Assembly (NCBI RefSeq): GCF_026262505.1 | Contig: NC_067206.1 | Coordinates: forward strand, 17,195,319-17,259,318 | DNA from: Trichomonas vaginalis G3 | Lineage: Eukaryota; Parabasalia; Trichomonadida; Trichomonadidae | DNA: 64,000 nt | Reading direction: 5' to 3' | In this document: positions 1-10,255 of the stretch, piece by piece | Position numbering within the stretch: the first letter of the stretch is position 1 | Layout of the letters: each line of letters begins with the position of its first letter | Program-made: the position numbers and the translations under genes | The notes under the pieces: generated by a model | The model's input: only the letters and a program-made list of their open reading frames with translations | What the model was told of the DNA's origin: nothing | Databases searched by the model: none

Positions 1-326
1 GTGTCCTCGCCTGCCGCATTACGCGTACGAAAAAATTACAGGACAAAACAGGTAATACTCACTCAACTGAGTTGAGACCAAGCATGCACTGTACAACTCG
101 AACCGGTCCGATTCAAAGAACTCCGGGAGGAAAGCGACCCCCCGAATTTGAAAATTAAACGGAAATTCAGCTACAGAAGGCAATATAAAATGGACGTGAC
201 AACGTTGCCCACCAAAAACCTCCACACCACCTCCACCTCCACCACCTTTACCTGTTCCTCAAGTAAATAAGCCTTTCCCGTTCCCAAGAATTCCCACATT
301 TTAATTCAAATTCGAATAAAAATTTT
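1..326. other. Unassigned segment beyond PolB of Maverick A
   Basis: Just past the PolB stop the sequence no longer matches Maverick B and becomes less AT-rich. A CCACCT-rich stretch (about 218-250) would encode a short proline run on the plus strand, but no reading frame has a convincing start or a recognisable domain. It may be the edge of a different accessory gene or a recombination junction. Confidence 0.4.
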
Positions 327-2479
327 TTATTTCATGCAATGTTTTATTTCTGTGCCGTCTTCAAGTATGCCCCAGTACTTACGCTTGGAGAGGACATGAA
401 CTTCGGTGAAAATTTTGTCCAATTTGAATTGACCCATCTTTTCACCGACCATGCCCATTTCAATGAGTTTGTTGTACCCTTCTTCGTTCGTCATGAGTGC
501 GTCAATGTTCTCATAGTAAACCACAACTTTCGATTTGACTTCGGAGAAGAATTTGTTGTAGTTGTCAAGTACTGCCTTTGCGAACTGAGGGTAAGACCAA
601 TGTTCGACAATAGGTTTTAATGTGGTTACTAAGCCACTTTGACCTTGAGTGAATTCGTACTTCAAAACAAAAGGAGAAAACCTTTCAACAAAGTTGTCGA
701 CCTTCTCATAATGTTTACTCTTCATCTCTTGAGGTTTCTTAATGGAATATCCCCATGTCGAATTCATAAGCAATTTGAGTGTCATTGCAAGTTTGGGGTT
801 TGAAGCTTTCCTAATATCATACAGTTGTTGTATGACTTTTCCAACTGTATAGTTCCTTCCCGGGAACTCACCATCTTCGTTTGGAATTCCAGTCGGAATA
901 TATTGGACAAACCTCATGTATGCAGCGTTAAGGTCGACATAGTATATCTTTTCGTTTGAGTCGAACTTGTCGCAACCAATTGGTCCAGTTTGTGGAAATT
1001 CAAGTGAGTCTCTTATCTTCTGAGAAACTTCTCCTGTTATCTCATAAACATCGTCGAAGCAACCTGTTTCATATAAAACCTTCTGACCTAACTCAGATGC
1101 TCTCCAATACAATTTGACGTCAATTGGATGTCTCAATGGAAGTTTGTTTATAGCATCTTGAAGTTCTTGCAACCTCATTGGAAGTTCTTCTGGTTCAGGT
1201 TGGTATCCGAACAATCCAACTCCTTGTGGAATTGTGTACTTCTTTTGTACTAGAACTTTGTCTGGAACAACTTTTGGTCTTGCTAACAGTGAAAAGTTTG
1301 TTTCGTCTTTTGGTACAAAAGTTTCTGTCAGCTTGTCATCTGGAATTGGTTCCAACAAACCTTTCTCGAAAAGAATGTTTACAGCTCTGACAATGTTGCA
1401 CTTGCCTTTTCCGAACAATGGGTTTGTAAGACTTTCGTTCAACATGAAGTGGTTGTGGACAATTACAATCTTCAACCATGGTAAGTCTTTGTCAACAACA
1501 TAGTCGTCATGTGAAGAACCTTTAGCTGTAGGTATGTTGACTCGGATATTGACATTTGCCAACGGTGCAATTTTTGCCAATTGACCTCTGAGAATGTACC
1601 TTGTCTTCACACATGACTCAAGATACTTCATCTTCTCTTCTGAAACAAGACCAGAGTTCCTGAGACATGTAAGAATGCAAGGTTCGTTGACAATTGTTTC
1701 AATTGAATTGTAAATTCCATACCTTGTCAAGTCAATGTCAGACTTATTTATGAACGGAAAGTATCCAGCATGTTGTCTGACTGCTTGAGGGTTAGGTTGG
1801 TACCATTCGAACTTGACACTTGCAATTCCTTCAATTGCATTCAAAATGTCTGAGTCGGAGTCAACCATTTGTTCTCTCTTTGTAGTCTTGAAAGCGTCAA
1901 GAAGTTTTGCAGCTGTTTGTTCATTGCCATTTGCATAGTAAATGTGACCATCCAAATCTGTTATGGTCAATCTGAGATTGTGTCCTTTCTTATTTCCGTC
2001 TTGAATTGCAGCAAGTACCCCATGAAGCCTTCTTTGTTCTTTCCTTCGTCAAAGTTTACTGTAAAGGTTCGACCAGATGTAATTTGACTTCTAACTTCAC
2101 GATACTTCTCATATGCATATCTTGTTCTTTCCATGGGAGCATGACCATCCTCTGCACTACCTTTTTTCCTTCTCAAAGGATGCAATTGTTCGTCATGTTT
2201 CCAGTAGAATCTGGCAAAGCCGTCGTGTCCTTCAACTTGAGGTTCACTAACATCGAAAGGCATGTCCATAAGACGTTCTTCTTCTAACCTCTCTAGTCTG
2301 TTTGGATAATTTGGCACGTGCTGTTTCCAAATCCATTTCGTAGCGAAGACCAGCCAGTTTGTCATAGACTTTTATGGGTCTTCCCTTCCTATATTTAAAT
2401 TCTTCGAAACTCTCCAACCATATCTTTGCAACTCTGCTTTTATTCTAGCAGATTTTCTATCCATTCTATATGGGGGCAT
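327..2479 (-). pseudogene. Short-type family B DNA polymerase, Maverick A
   Basis: Replicative polymerase of the element. Motif A is seen as YYVDLNAAYMRF, motif B as KLLMNSTWGYS, and the motif C position as YYENIDALM, all in the C-terminal 250 residues. The same unusual motif C occurs in copy B, so it is a subfamily trait and not decay. No clear 3'-5' exonuclease motifs are visible in the N-terminal half, and at about 717 codons the gene is much shorter than the polymerase of Maverick C. The start at 2479 follows a T-rich promoter and begins MPPYRMDR as in copy B. The gene is broken, with about two breaks. Confidence 0.75.
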
Positions 2480-2508
2480 TTTTATAAAAATAAAAAAATA
2501 TTTTTTCT

Positions 2509-3091
2509 TTACTTAACATAACCGCCTGCTGCCATAAGTCTTTGACGCCAACCCATACCAGCTAATGAAGGTTGACTTGGTTTAGTTTCCAAACTAAACT
2601 TTGGTTTGGTTTATCTTCAGTTTTTGGTTTTTCTTCTTCTATCGGTTTTTCGTCACTTTTCGGTTTCTCTGACTTTACCTCACCTGCAGGAACAGTTGTG
2701 TCGTCAACATCTTCATAAATATCATATGCCATTTGTTTTTGTTTCCTTTCAACTTTTTGTTGTTTGTTGTAAAGTTTAGAATATTTCGACTCTAAGTCAA
2801 TGAGATGTTCTATAATGAACTGTTGGTCAGTGAAGTAAACTTTTCCATCTGTTGTCTCGAAAGCTCCTTCAGACTTCAATATTTTATTTGTGAGAGTCTG
2901 TTTCTTTTTGAATACTAGCCGTTCCATTTTTATGAAAAGTGACTTTGTAGTTAGGGTTTGTATTTCCAGACCTGGCACTTTCTATTATTGAATTTTTCTC
3001 TTCATCTGTAAGTTCTTTGACAGGTTTTGACAATGGTTCTGAACTTTTTTGTTTGTGGTGTCAAATCTACCGTTTCAACTTCTTCGGTCAT
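2509..3091 (-). pseudogene. Lys/Glu-rich hypothetical protein, Maverick A
   Basis: Highly charged protein with KSEKPKSDEKP-like repeats in its C-terminal half and a predicted coiled-coil middle. No known domain is recognised. The homologous gene lies at 21558-22140 in Maverick B. It sits directly upstream of PolB on the same strand, and its leader (rc of TTTACTGAGATGAAATG) is the same as that of the neighbouring 54-aa gene. A role in virion assembly or DNA binding is possible but is only a guess. Broken, about two breaks. Confidence 0.5.
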
Positions 3092-3097
3092 TTCATC

Positions 3098-3262
3098 TCA
3101 GTAAAAAATTTTAGTTTGGTTTGTTTTCAACTGGTTGTTGTTGTTTTTTAAGTCGGTCTAAAACTTCCTGAGGTATAGGAAGAACTTGACAAACACGTTG
3201 TGTAACTGTGGAAGCCGACAAATCCATCTTGAACCCATTTGTCTCAATGCTGTATTGTTCAT
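3098..3262 (-). pseudogene. Small 54-codon gene, Maverick A copy
   Basis: The counterpart in Maverick B (21387-21551) is a basic 54-residue ORF containing RWICRLPAF and a KKQHNQLK tail. Copy A keeps the same start context and flanking leader but its interior differs. Function unknown. It belongs to the block between the 144-aa gene and PolB. Confidence 0.4.
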
Positions 3263-3281
3263 TTCATCTCAGTAAAAAACT

Positions 3282-3685
3282 TTACATTCCCCACGTTTGA
3301 GGCGGTTGAGGTTGGTTATTGTTTACCCATTGTTGTGCATGGTTATATCCTCTGTTAAAGAATCTTTCACCTTGGTCCATATAGTGTCCTGCTTGGTTAT
3401 AGTAGTCATTTGCTTTGTTATAATAGTTTCCTGCTTGTCTTCCTACATTGTCCATCCATCCTTGAAACTTTTCCTCTTGTTTCAGGATTTGGAATAAGAT
3501 TTGTTGCATCTCGTGCTACATCCCAACCTTTCTGTACATTTTGTATAATAGGTTGTGCTTTCTCTTTAAGTATACCTAATGTACTCAAAATCTTCCTTCC
3601 AACTCCAAATACACCTCTGGCTATTGTTCCCCACTGCGGGCAAAAATCTGGATGCAACTCCTGCTAATGCGCCAAATAAACCCAT
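3282..3685 (-). pseudogene. 144-aa-family virion-like protein, Maverick A
   Basis: The N-terminus is glycine/alanine-rich and hydrophobic (MGLFGALAGVASRF). A helical middle and a Tyr/Asn/Gln-rich tail with repeated NYYNKAND and DYYNQAG units follow, ending QPPQTWGM. Size and layout recall small membrane-active or core capsid proteins of adenovirus-like elements, but there is no domain-level proof. It is divergently paired with the integrase, with 16 nt between their start codons. Broken, about one break; the copy at 20968 looks intact. Confidence 0.5.
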
Positions 3686-3701
3686 TCTTATAGGGTAAAA
3701 A
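3686..3701. promoter_or_regulatory. 16-nt bidirectional start region
   Basis: The whole space between the start codons of two head-to-head genes (144-aa-family protein on minus, integrase on plus) is TCTTATAGGGTAAAAA. Both transcripts must begin here or inside the opposing gene. The equivalent space in Maverick B (20951-20967) is 17 nt and similar. Confidence 0.5.
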
Positions 3702-4662
3702 ATGACGAATCCGAACAAGGACCCCTATGTTTCTAAAGCGACAAAAAAAGCACTCATGATAAAAATCTTTAGTTCAACACCAAATGCTTGGTTTATGGAT
3801 ATCTTGGAAAACATTCCGAGAGTTAGAACAGATGGACCACCATACTGGCTAATATTTGTCGGTCAAAACACAAGATACTGTGAAGCCATACCATTATGGT
3901 CCAAAAATATTTTAGATATCTTAGCAGCTTTGACAATATTCGTTGACAAATACCATCCAACAAAACTGACATCTGACTGTGAAAGTTCTTTCAAATCAGA
4001 TGATGTAAAAAACTATCTGCGTTCAAAAAATGTAAACCAATATTTCATTGTCGACCAAAAACCATTCTGCTCTTGGTGTCATTGACGGTTGTATAAAAAT
4101 GTTAAGAGACTTAAACCAACCACAAGGTGGTGAAGCAAATGAAATGTCATATGACGACAAATATAGACACTTCTCCATGGCAAAGATGAGACAAGTTTTA
4201 AATATTTACAATAGCCGTAAACAAAAAGGTTTGGGAAACCACTCCCCCGAAGAAATGAAAAACAACCCTGACTTAGAGAAAGACTATATATTTAATAATT
4301 TAGTCAAAAGAGACAAACAAGAAAGAATGCCGGGCTTCAAACTTCAGAAAGGTGACAAAGTAAAAATAGAAATACCTAAACGCGACCCATATGAAAATAC
4401 TATTGACTATGACAACAATGGGAACCCGACAGGTACTCACATTCGTGTTCGTAAAAATAGAAGAAAGTATACAAGAGAATATTATGAAGTTTTAGGCAAA
4501 CATGGCAAAATGTACACACTGCAAGCAGAAGATAAAACTACTATTGTCAGACCTCGTTTCAAACTTGTCAAAGTTCAAGGTGGTATACTTTCAAAGACAG
4601 TTCCTAACAAATATAAGACAACTCCTGACGAATATGCTAAAGAAGTTGAAAATGACGACTAA
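3702..4662 (+). pseudogene. Maverick integrase (rve), copy A
   Basis: Retroviral-type integrase that would join element ends to the target. Acidic residues are visible at WFMDIL and KLTSDCESSF; the third catalytic position lies in ALGVIDGCIKMLRD, an Asp where Glu is usual. A basic SH3-like C-terminal region follows (GDKVKIEIPKR to RPRFKLVKV). The start at 3702 begins MTNPNKDPY. The stop overlaps the convergent fibre gene by a few bases. Broken, about one break. Confidence 0.75.
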
Positions 4663-6041
4663 GCATTTCTATACCATGCGTAAACTGTCATGTAAGGTGG
4701 CATGTATTCTTTACTTTGTCCCGTTGTTTGCGTATATCCTGAAACGCGATGTGTATGGTTTCCTCCTCCCTCAGTGTTATTCCAGTAACAATTTATAGCA
4801 AACTTAACGTGTCTTTAACATCATATCCTTTACCTTTTGTCATTCCTGACCAATCCCAAAATCTATGACTATGCCAACCTGCTTGAGATGTACTTAAATC
4901 TATGTAGTGACTGTGTGCAGGTAAATTTTCACCTGAAATCGTTTTACTTCCACCTGTTTCCTTTGAAGAGTTTGCACAATACAAAAACCTGTCGACTATT
5001 TGAGTCCAAGTTCCAAAACCCAGAACTGTTTCTGGTCTGGTAGAGTTCATTGACGTATAAATAGAGCCTATAGGATATAATGTTTGAAGTATTTCTGTCT
5101 TTAATGTTTGAAGCTCTGTTTTGTCTGCTTTCTTGTCTAAACATTGCGGTAGTTCATATGCTTCAAAGTTTCTGGCATGACTTTCAATGTTCCTGCAACT
5201 CTTATCTAAATTGTTAAGAGTATTTTACGCTTGTACTCGGATTCTCTAAAGGTGCACTTGAACCAAGGTCAAAGTTCAGTATTATGTCGTCTGCTCTAAC
5301 AGTTGTAAAACTTGTATGTGTATGAGTCTTATTTGCTTTCTTCTCTAACTCATCGTTAACATAAGTTTTATCTGCTTTAAGGTCTAAACATCCTGAAACC
5401 CATCCTGTATCAGCTTTAGTTTTTAAAATCTTCGATGTCCATTCATGATACCATTCAGCCCTTTCTATAATTTCATTATCTTTTTCATCCACATATTCCT
5501 TATCTGCTTTCTTCTCTAACTTACTAGCCACACAATCCTTATCCGCTTTCTTTTCAAGGCTAACGTTTAAGTCTGTTATTTCAGATATAGAATGTATATG
5601 AGTCTTTTTAGAATATTCGTTTTCAGCTCTTGTCACTTCACTTGACATTTTATTGTCAACATATTTTTTGTCTGCTAGTTCAGGATGAGTATGTTCTTTT
5701 GTTGCATAAGCATTGTTAGCTCTTTCTTCTTCTTTTGCTATTGCATCGTCTACATATTCTTTGTCAGCTTTGTTGTCAACATCTGCTTTCAAAAGAAGTT
5801 CATTTATAGGTTTCTCGTTTAAAGTTCCTTTTGTTGGATTTATACAGACAGTATTGTTCTTCTTGTCTTGAAATAGAAACTCATCTGTCATTGGGTTTAA
5901 TGTCAGTTTTAAGTTTCCTTCTTTCAATGACTCAGATATCTTAGAATAGTTTGAAAAGTTTGTTGTGTTCTTATTTAGAGCTTGCATAATGAGTTGTCGG
6001 TTGTGTTGTATTTCTCTCATAGACACTGTTTCATTTGACAT
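4659..6041 (-). pseudogene. Tail-collar fibre protein, Maverick A
   Basis: Fibre-like protein. The N-terminal region has a short head. The middle is built from repeated KKADKEYVDE units, a heptad-like trimeric-fibre pattern. The C-terminus is a phage tail-collar-like domain with GFGTWTQIVDRFLYC, ETGGSK and AHSHYIDLS, typical of the short tail fibres of bacteriophages. It probably decorates the virion and binds a surface receptor; this is an inference. Homologues lie at 18206-20000 and 57587-59680. Broken, about three breaks. Confidence 0.65.
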
Positions 6042-6059
6042 TTTTATTATAGATAAAAT
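6042..6059. promoter_or_regulatory. 18-nt bidirectional start region
   Basis: Only 18 nt, TTTTATTATAGATAAAAT, separate the start codons of the fibre gene (minus) and the 282-aa-family gene (plus). The same 18 nt in reverse complement lies at 18188-18205. T-rich then TATA/GATA-like, it must contain both core promoters. Confidence 0.55.
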
Positions 6060-6907
6060 ATGCTTCCAATAGAAAAAGAAAATTCAAGAGTTGCTACAAC
6101 TAAACCATTAGATGAACTTTTACTAATGTCGGTCAAAAGTTTGAGACAGATACCGTAAAGCATGAAGGCTATCGTTTTGACTACCCATTAAGATGGTTAA
6201 GAGACCCATCCGTCACAAAAGCTATTGGCTTTCGTAGAATGAAGTTCATTTCAGAAGCCATACATGGTTTCCCATTTACGGTCGGTTTTGAAGTTCGATA
6301 CTATAACAAAGAAAAACGTATGTATGAGAAATTTGAACAGGGAAAACTTTTACAAGTTAGTTTGCTTGTAAACTTAGAAACAACTCTTCAAGCTTTTCAA
6401 GAAAAAATAAACGATATCTATATCGAATATGCAAAACAGTATAACATTGACGAGGGAGAATACCATCTCGATATTATTTATGACAGGAAAAATGCAACTG
6501 TTAAAATCAATAGAATAGAAGACCTTGGAGAAAACGTTTATATTTCTACAAAATATAACAACTTGGCATGGTATAGATTTATGAGGATGTTAAATCAGCC
6601 TGCAGCATATCCAGTACACCCGGACTATTATGAAGTCGAAAACCCTAATGGAACATATGAAAATATTTTCGACCCAGATGCTATTATTGTTCATGCTTCA
6701 TTTTCTGGTGCGCAAAACTCTTTCTTATGTCTGATGAATGACTTTTACGAAAAACCTACAAAGTTATACGAACCACCAAGTGGAAGTATTTCAGACTTTC
6801 AAGTATGGTTTACTACAGATGGAAGAAAAAGAATAATTCCATTATACCATGCGTTTTACTTAGAACTTAGTTTCATATACAACTACTATCGAACGGTAAA
6901 AATATAA
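6060..6907 (+). pseudogene. 282-aa-family conserved Maverick protein, copy A
   Basis: The intact version in copy B has 282 residues. Conserved features are a DYPLRWLRDPS block near residue 50, a central LETTLQAFQEKI helix, and a beta-rich C-terminal half with FDPDAIIVHASFSG and ISDFQVWFTTDGRKR. The C-terminal pattern would suit a jelly-roll or virion-surface protein, but the family is unassigned. A diverged paralogue lies at 24466-25326. Broken, about two breaks. Confidence 0.55.
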
Positions 6908-6911
6908 TTTT

Positions 6912-7154
6912 TTAATACGGTTGAGGTGTTGGATTTGGTTGCCAACTAGACTGTGGTGCAGGTTCAGGCTGTTGTATAACAGGAGCTTGTTCTTCTGGTT
7001 CAGGGTCTTTAGGTATAATACCAACAAACTGACCTACTCTTTTACCAATATTTTTGACTCCGTTCCAAATTCCTTTTCCTACGGTTTTGACGCCATTCCA
7101 TATACCTCTTCCAACTCTTCTGAAGAAGTTTCCAATACTACTGAAGAAACCCAT
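6912..7154 (-). CDS. 80-aa amphipathic small protein, Maverick A
   Basis: Intact ORF, identical in sequence to the copy at 17092-17334. Residues 1-45 form a basic amphipathic stretch with a tandem repeat, GRGIWNGVKTVG then GKGIWNGVKNIG; a Pro/Gln/Glu-rich tail follows. The architecture recalls adenovirus-type membrane-lytic or core peptides (pVI/pX-like). That is an analogy from composition and context, not homology. The start at 7154 overlaps the end of the upstream gene. Confidence 0.6.
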   Translation of the reverse strand: MGFFSSIGNFFRRVGRGIWNGVKTVGKGIWNGVKNIGKRVGQFVGIIPKDPEPEEQAPVIQQPEPAPQSSWQPNPTPQPY

Positions 7155-7533
7155 TTACTACGTGTAAAAATCTAATGTCGCCTAGTCTCTTACGTTTCCT
7201 GTTGAGTTCCATAGCATTCTTTAACTGGAGCTCATACATTCTGTTTCTCCTCTGGTAGAAAACATATTCTGGGTCAACTCCTGTGTTCGCGTCATCTGCA
7301 TAAAGTTGTTTATATCCCACTTCAGGGTTTGTATAAAACTCTTTCCATCTCATATTTGCATACCATGGTGGCAAACCTAACGCAGCGTCATTTGACATGG
7401 CAGTTTGCATTTGTACATCTGTTGGCACTTGACCATAGTTTGCCATTGCAGTTTGTATTCTAACTTCATTTGGAATATTCTCTGGGTTTGGTTGTCCAGG
7501 TTGCTGTGCATTCGCTAAGTTCTGTGCGTCCAT
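7138..7533 (-). CDS. Hypothetical 131-aa protein, Maverick A
   Basis: Starts MDAQNLANAQQPGQ. It holds two near-identical repeats, VRIQTAMANYGQ and VQMQTAMSNDAA, then an aromatic segment PPWYANMRWKEF and a basic tail NRKRKR. The C-terminal end differs from copy B, where the ORF stops before the next gene. No known domain. It lies in the compact cluster with the 43-aa and 80-aa proteins, so a virion role is plausible. Confidence 0.55.
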   Translation of the reverse strand: MDAQNLANAQQPGQPNPENIPNEVRIQTAMANYGQVPTDVQMQTAMSNDAALGLPPWYANMRWKEFYTNPEVGYKQLYADDANTGVDPEYVFYQRRNRMYELQLKNAMELNRKRKRLGDIRFLHVVNGFLQ

Positions 7534-7556
7534 TTAATATTAGATAAAAATATCTC

Positions 7557-7688
7557 TTACGAGTACATATACTGAACATTTGCAGGCATTGGTTCATCTT
7601 CATATTCTCTATATCTTTCTGCCACGTCAAATAAATAAATGACACAATGGAAAAAACCTAAAACAAGTAGTCCTATTTCAAACCACAT
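7557..7688 (-). CDS. 43-aa single-pass membrane protein, Maverick A
   Basis: Short ORF with a hydrophobic segment (WFEIGLLVLGFFHCVIYLF) followed by a charged tail RYREYEDEP and ending VQYMYS. It is conserved in copy B at 16557-16688 with one visible residue change in each charged part. Its start lies inside the end of the methylase gene, so the two are translationally close. Probably a small membrane protein; function unknown. Confidence 0.5.
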   Translation of the reverse strand: MWFEIGLLVLGFFHCVIYLFDVAERYREYEDEPMPANVQYMYS

Positions 7689-8489
7689 TTACTTACTAAT
7701 AAAATTTCTTTATTGTGACACTTTCTCCGGTTTATAGGACCTCTCTCATATTCTATCTTGTCATATATAAACTCATAGTCATGTATGTCCTCTAACCATC
7801 TCATAACGGTTTCCAAACCACTTTTATCGGATGAAGTAAAAGCATGGATGGTTATGTATAACGTCTAAAGTTTCTAAAGAGTCTCTCAAAGTCCAGTCTA
7901 CTTGGTATTGAAAATCACATGTGTTATAGAACGGCGGGTCCACTATAAAGAAAACATTTTCCTTGTCTTTATATTTTTCATACAACTCTGTCCAATGACA
8001 TCTCACAAACTCTATACCCTCAATATATTTTTATATGTCCTCTTTGAAAACATTTGTATAGTTAAGATATAAAACTTTTGACATAAGTGTTTCAATGTCA
8101 TGAACTCTTATAGAACCACTATATAATAGTCTAGCAGATATACTATCCCAGTCTATATATTCTGCTTTTTTCAAAACCTCTCTCACAATATTTTTCTTAT
8201 CTAATGGTATACGTTCCATCTTACCTATAGGTATCTTTTCTTTTAACTCTTTCAATATATTGTTTGTGTCTGGAATATGTTTGAGACGGTCCATATAGTT
8301 GTCGAAGTCATTGCATATAATCTTTGAGTCTGGGAATATTGTATGACATAAATGGGATATATAGAAACTTCCACCGAACAAATCTACAAATGTTAGACCA
8401 TTCGGTAGTTTCTTAAGTTCTCTCAATATAATATCTTTACATCTACTCTTATTTCCAAAGAACGGTAATGGTGGTTTTGTAAAATTCAT
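7674..8489 (-). pseudogene. D12-class adenine-N6 DNA methylase, Maverick A
   Basis: Dam-like methylase that would transfer methyl from SAM to adenine in DNA. Motifs in order are PFFGNKS near residue 8, the SAM-binding loop FVDLFGGSFYIS, the acidic NDFDNY, and the catalytic DPPFYN. T. vaginalis DNA is known to carry 6mA and to have Maverick-derived methylases, which fits. The promoter before the start reads T-rich then TATATATAAATG. Broken, about two breaks. Confidence 0.8.
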
Positions 8490-8743
8490 TTATATATAAT
8501 AATAAAAATGTTTTTACCTGAAAAGTGACAGAAAAGTGACAAAACATGAAAACATATATAATTTGTGAAAAGTGACACATTATATAATGTTTTCGACCCA
8601 GAAGAAGGCTTCTTCCCAGAAGCAATGGAGGAGGAAGAAGAGGAGGAGGAAATACAAGACTCTATCCAAGAAGAGTCCTCCGAATTCACACCAGAAGACT
8701 AACAATTTTCCGAATAAAAACTTCATTTATACTAAACATCTTC
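8490..8743. other. Subterminal region of Maverick A with acidic reading frame
   Basis: 8519-8580 holds three AAAAGTGACA-type motifs. On the plus strand 8594-8702 reads as an acidic tail with a run of eight Glu codons (FDPEEGFFPEAMEEEE) ending TPED, resembling the end of a real protein. Most of this acidic stretch is absent from the corresponding place in Maverick B. No start codon can be assigned. Confidence 0.35.
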
Positions 8744-8779
8744 GGGGCTAGAGGGCGCAACGCGCCTGGAAGCCCCACT
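8744..8779 (-). repeat. Maverick A terminal inverted repeat
   Basis: 36-bp GC-rich terminus whose reverse complement begins AGTGGGGCTTCC. It matches the two ends of Maverick B (13950-13985 and 39796-39830). The terminus folds: GGGGCT pairs with AGCCCC, and an inner GGCGC with GCGCC around AA. The sequence starts with AG, as Polinton ends usually do. The flanking bases do not give a clear target duplication. Confidence 0.75.
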
Positions 8780-9089
8780 ACCTTTTTTTTTTATATCTTT
8801 ATTATTTACTGACCAAATAAAAATTTATATGTACGTTAAAAGACTATAAGATTTTTTATTTTTGAAATTTAAAATTAAAAATATTCGTGCGACTTTTCGA
8901 CTTTTTGAGCTCCGCTTCGCTCTGCTCAAAAAGTCGAAAAGTCACACTTTGATATTTTAGTTCTTTTTCAATGCAGGCGTCAAAAAATATCTGTGTTACG
9001 TTTTGAGAGCTTTATATTTTTTTATTAAAAAATATCCATGCAATTATATTAATCAATTTTTATATTATAAAAAATTTTGAGGATGTTTT
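8780..9089. other. AT-rich spacer with a perfect 20-bp hairpin
   Basis: No gene seen. 8891-8910 and 8924-8943 are perfect 20-bp inverted arms (GACTTTTCGACTTTTTGAGC) around a 13-nt GC-richer loop. It could be a transcription terminator or the tip of a small foldback element. Confidence 0.4.
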
Positions 9090-9359
9090 ATTGTCGTCTG
9101 GAAAAAATGACAAAATTATTATTGTCGTCTAAAAAGGTGACAAAGTATTATTGTCGTCTGGAAAAGTGACAAAATTATCATTGTCGTCTAAAAAATAGAT
9201 TTTTCAAGCATGTTTCGGTACCTAAATAAAGGAAGAACATCAATTCCATCTATGTATATAGTATGCAAACACGCATGATATATGGAGTAGCTCTTTATCT
9301 GGCTAAAAATCCTATTATTTGAAAATTCGTATTGTCGTCTAAAACCGCCAGACGACAAT
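9090..9359 (+). repeat. GTCGTCT iterons upstream of recombinase gene
   Basis: Four tandem ~30-bp units start at about 9090, 9121, 9150 and 9180, each beginning ATTGTCGTCT and most followed by an AAATGACAAA-like stretch. A further copy at 9331-9340 faces an inverted copy at 9350-9359. This looks like a binding or recombination site for the tyrosine recombinase encoded just downstream. Confidence 0.55.
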
Positions 9360-9418
9360 AATAATACCCCAAAAATTTTTCTCAGAAATTAAACTCATTG
9401 AATTTCATTTTCATTTCA

Positions 9419-9998
9419 ATGGATCTTAAATCCTGCATACCAACAAAGCTTCCATTTCATCATAAAATGCTTGAACCATCAGATTATGAAATGCTTATTA
9501 AAGAGTCTAAGGATGTAGAGCAAGATTGTTTAGCACCAAGCACAAGAAAGACATATGCCAGAATGATATTCAGATATGCAAACATACTTAGGACAATAGA
9601 TGGAACACCAAACCCTTTCCCAATCACAGAAGATAATGCTCGTGCCTTCATTGAGTATTACAGACTCACACATGAGACAACAATCAAATATATCAAACTT
9701 TTTATTGCATCTTTTGTGTTTTGGTGCAATGAAAAAGAAACATATAACTTTACAAAGTCCCAATCATTCAAAAAATACAAAAAAAGGAGTAATTAATAAG
9801 ATGGCAAAGTCACCATTATCACATGCAAAGCATGGAATTACAATTCCAATGCTCCAAAAACTCTTTTTATCATATGACGGTACACCCGATTGCCAAGAGT
9901 TATTAACTCTTTGCTCTATTCTATTGCTCTCAAAAAGTGACACGTATATTTTTTACCCTATTGAAAAGGAATTCGATTTTCTCAAGAACCAACAATGA
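9419..9998 (+). pseudogene. Tyrosine recombinase fragment (Crypton-like)
   Basis: The N-terminal SAM-like core-binding domain is recognisable: PSTRKTYARMIFRYANIL, ITEDNARAFIEYY and a C-terminal helix ending FVFWCNE. The frame shifts near 9796 and continues as a second frame with NKMAKSPLSHAKHGITIP and LLTLCSILLLSK, the usual lead-in to the catalytic domain. The catalytic R-H-R-Y residues are missing, so the gene is 3'-truncated. The start at 9419 is immediately preceded by TCATTTCA, which resembles a Trichomonas initiator. A plain YR transposon such as a Crypton is most likely. Confidence 0.55.
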
Positions 9999-10255
9999 AA
10001 CGTTCACAAGTTTTTAATAATAATATAAGTATAATATTTACTATTTATTGGTGTTGGATATATTATCAAAGCGAAATAAAACTTTCCAGAGCTGTCTATA
10101 AAATTATTTTGCACAACGTTCCTCTCAAAAAGTTGGAACATTTTGCAAATTTTCATTTTTTGCCATGTAAATTTTTTGACATTCAAAACAATTATATTGC
10201 CAAAAATTATAGAGAGTGGCATTTTTGAACCACCACCAGACATTTAAGAGAATAT
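9999..10255. other. AT-rich segment between recombinase and DNA transposon
   Basis: No convincing gene; short ORFs here have no recognisable domain. It is probably decayed downstream sequence of the recombinase element, cut by the transposon that starts at 10256. Confidence 0.35.

Larger units (their letters stand above)
1..8779. mobile_element. Maverick/Polinton A (partial, one end in window)
   Basis: The partial element ends on the right in a 36-bp terminal repeat (8744-8779); its other end is outside the window. Inward from the terminus it carries adenine methylase, small membrane protein, hypothetical, amphipathic 80-aa protein, 282-aa-family protein, tail-collar fibre, integrase, 144-aa-family protein, two small genes and PolB. 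This order is repeated in mirror image from 13950. The protein products are nearly identical to those of copy B, so the two copies are young. Several genes are broken, roughly ten lesions in the visible part. The family call rests on PolB plus rve integrase plus virion-like genes. Confidence 0.85.

Noticed and set aside
8486-8689. Serine-run ORF on minus strand
   Set aside because: Antisense of the GAG-rich acidic stretch at 8594-8702.
9995-10228. 77-codon ORF after the recombinase
   Set aside because: No recombinase catalytic motifs and no coding signal; equally long ORF on the other strand.
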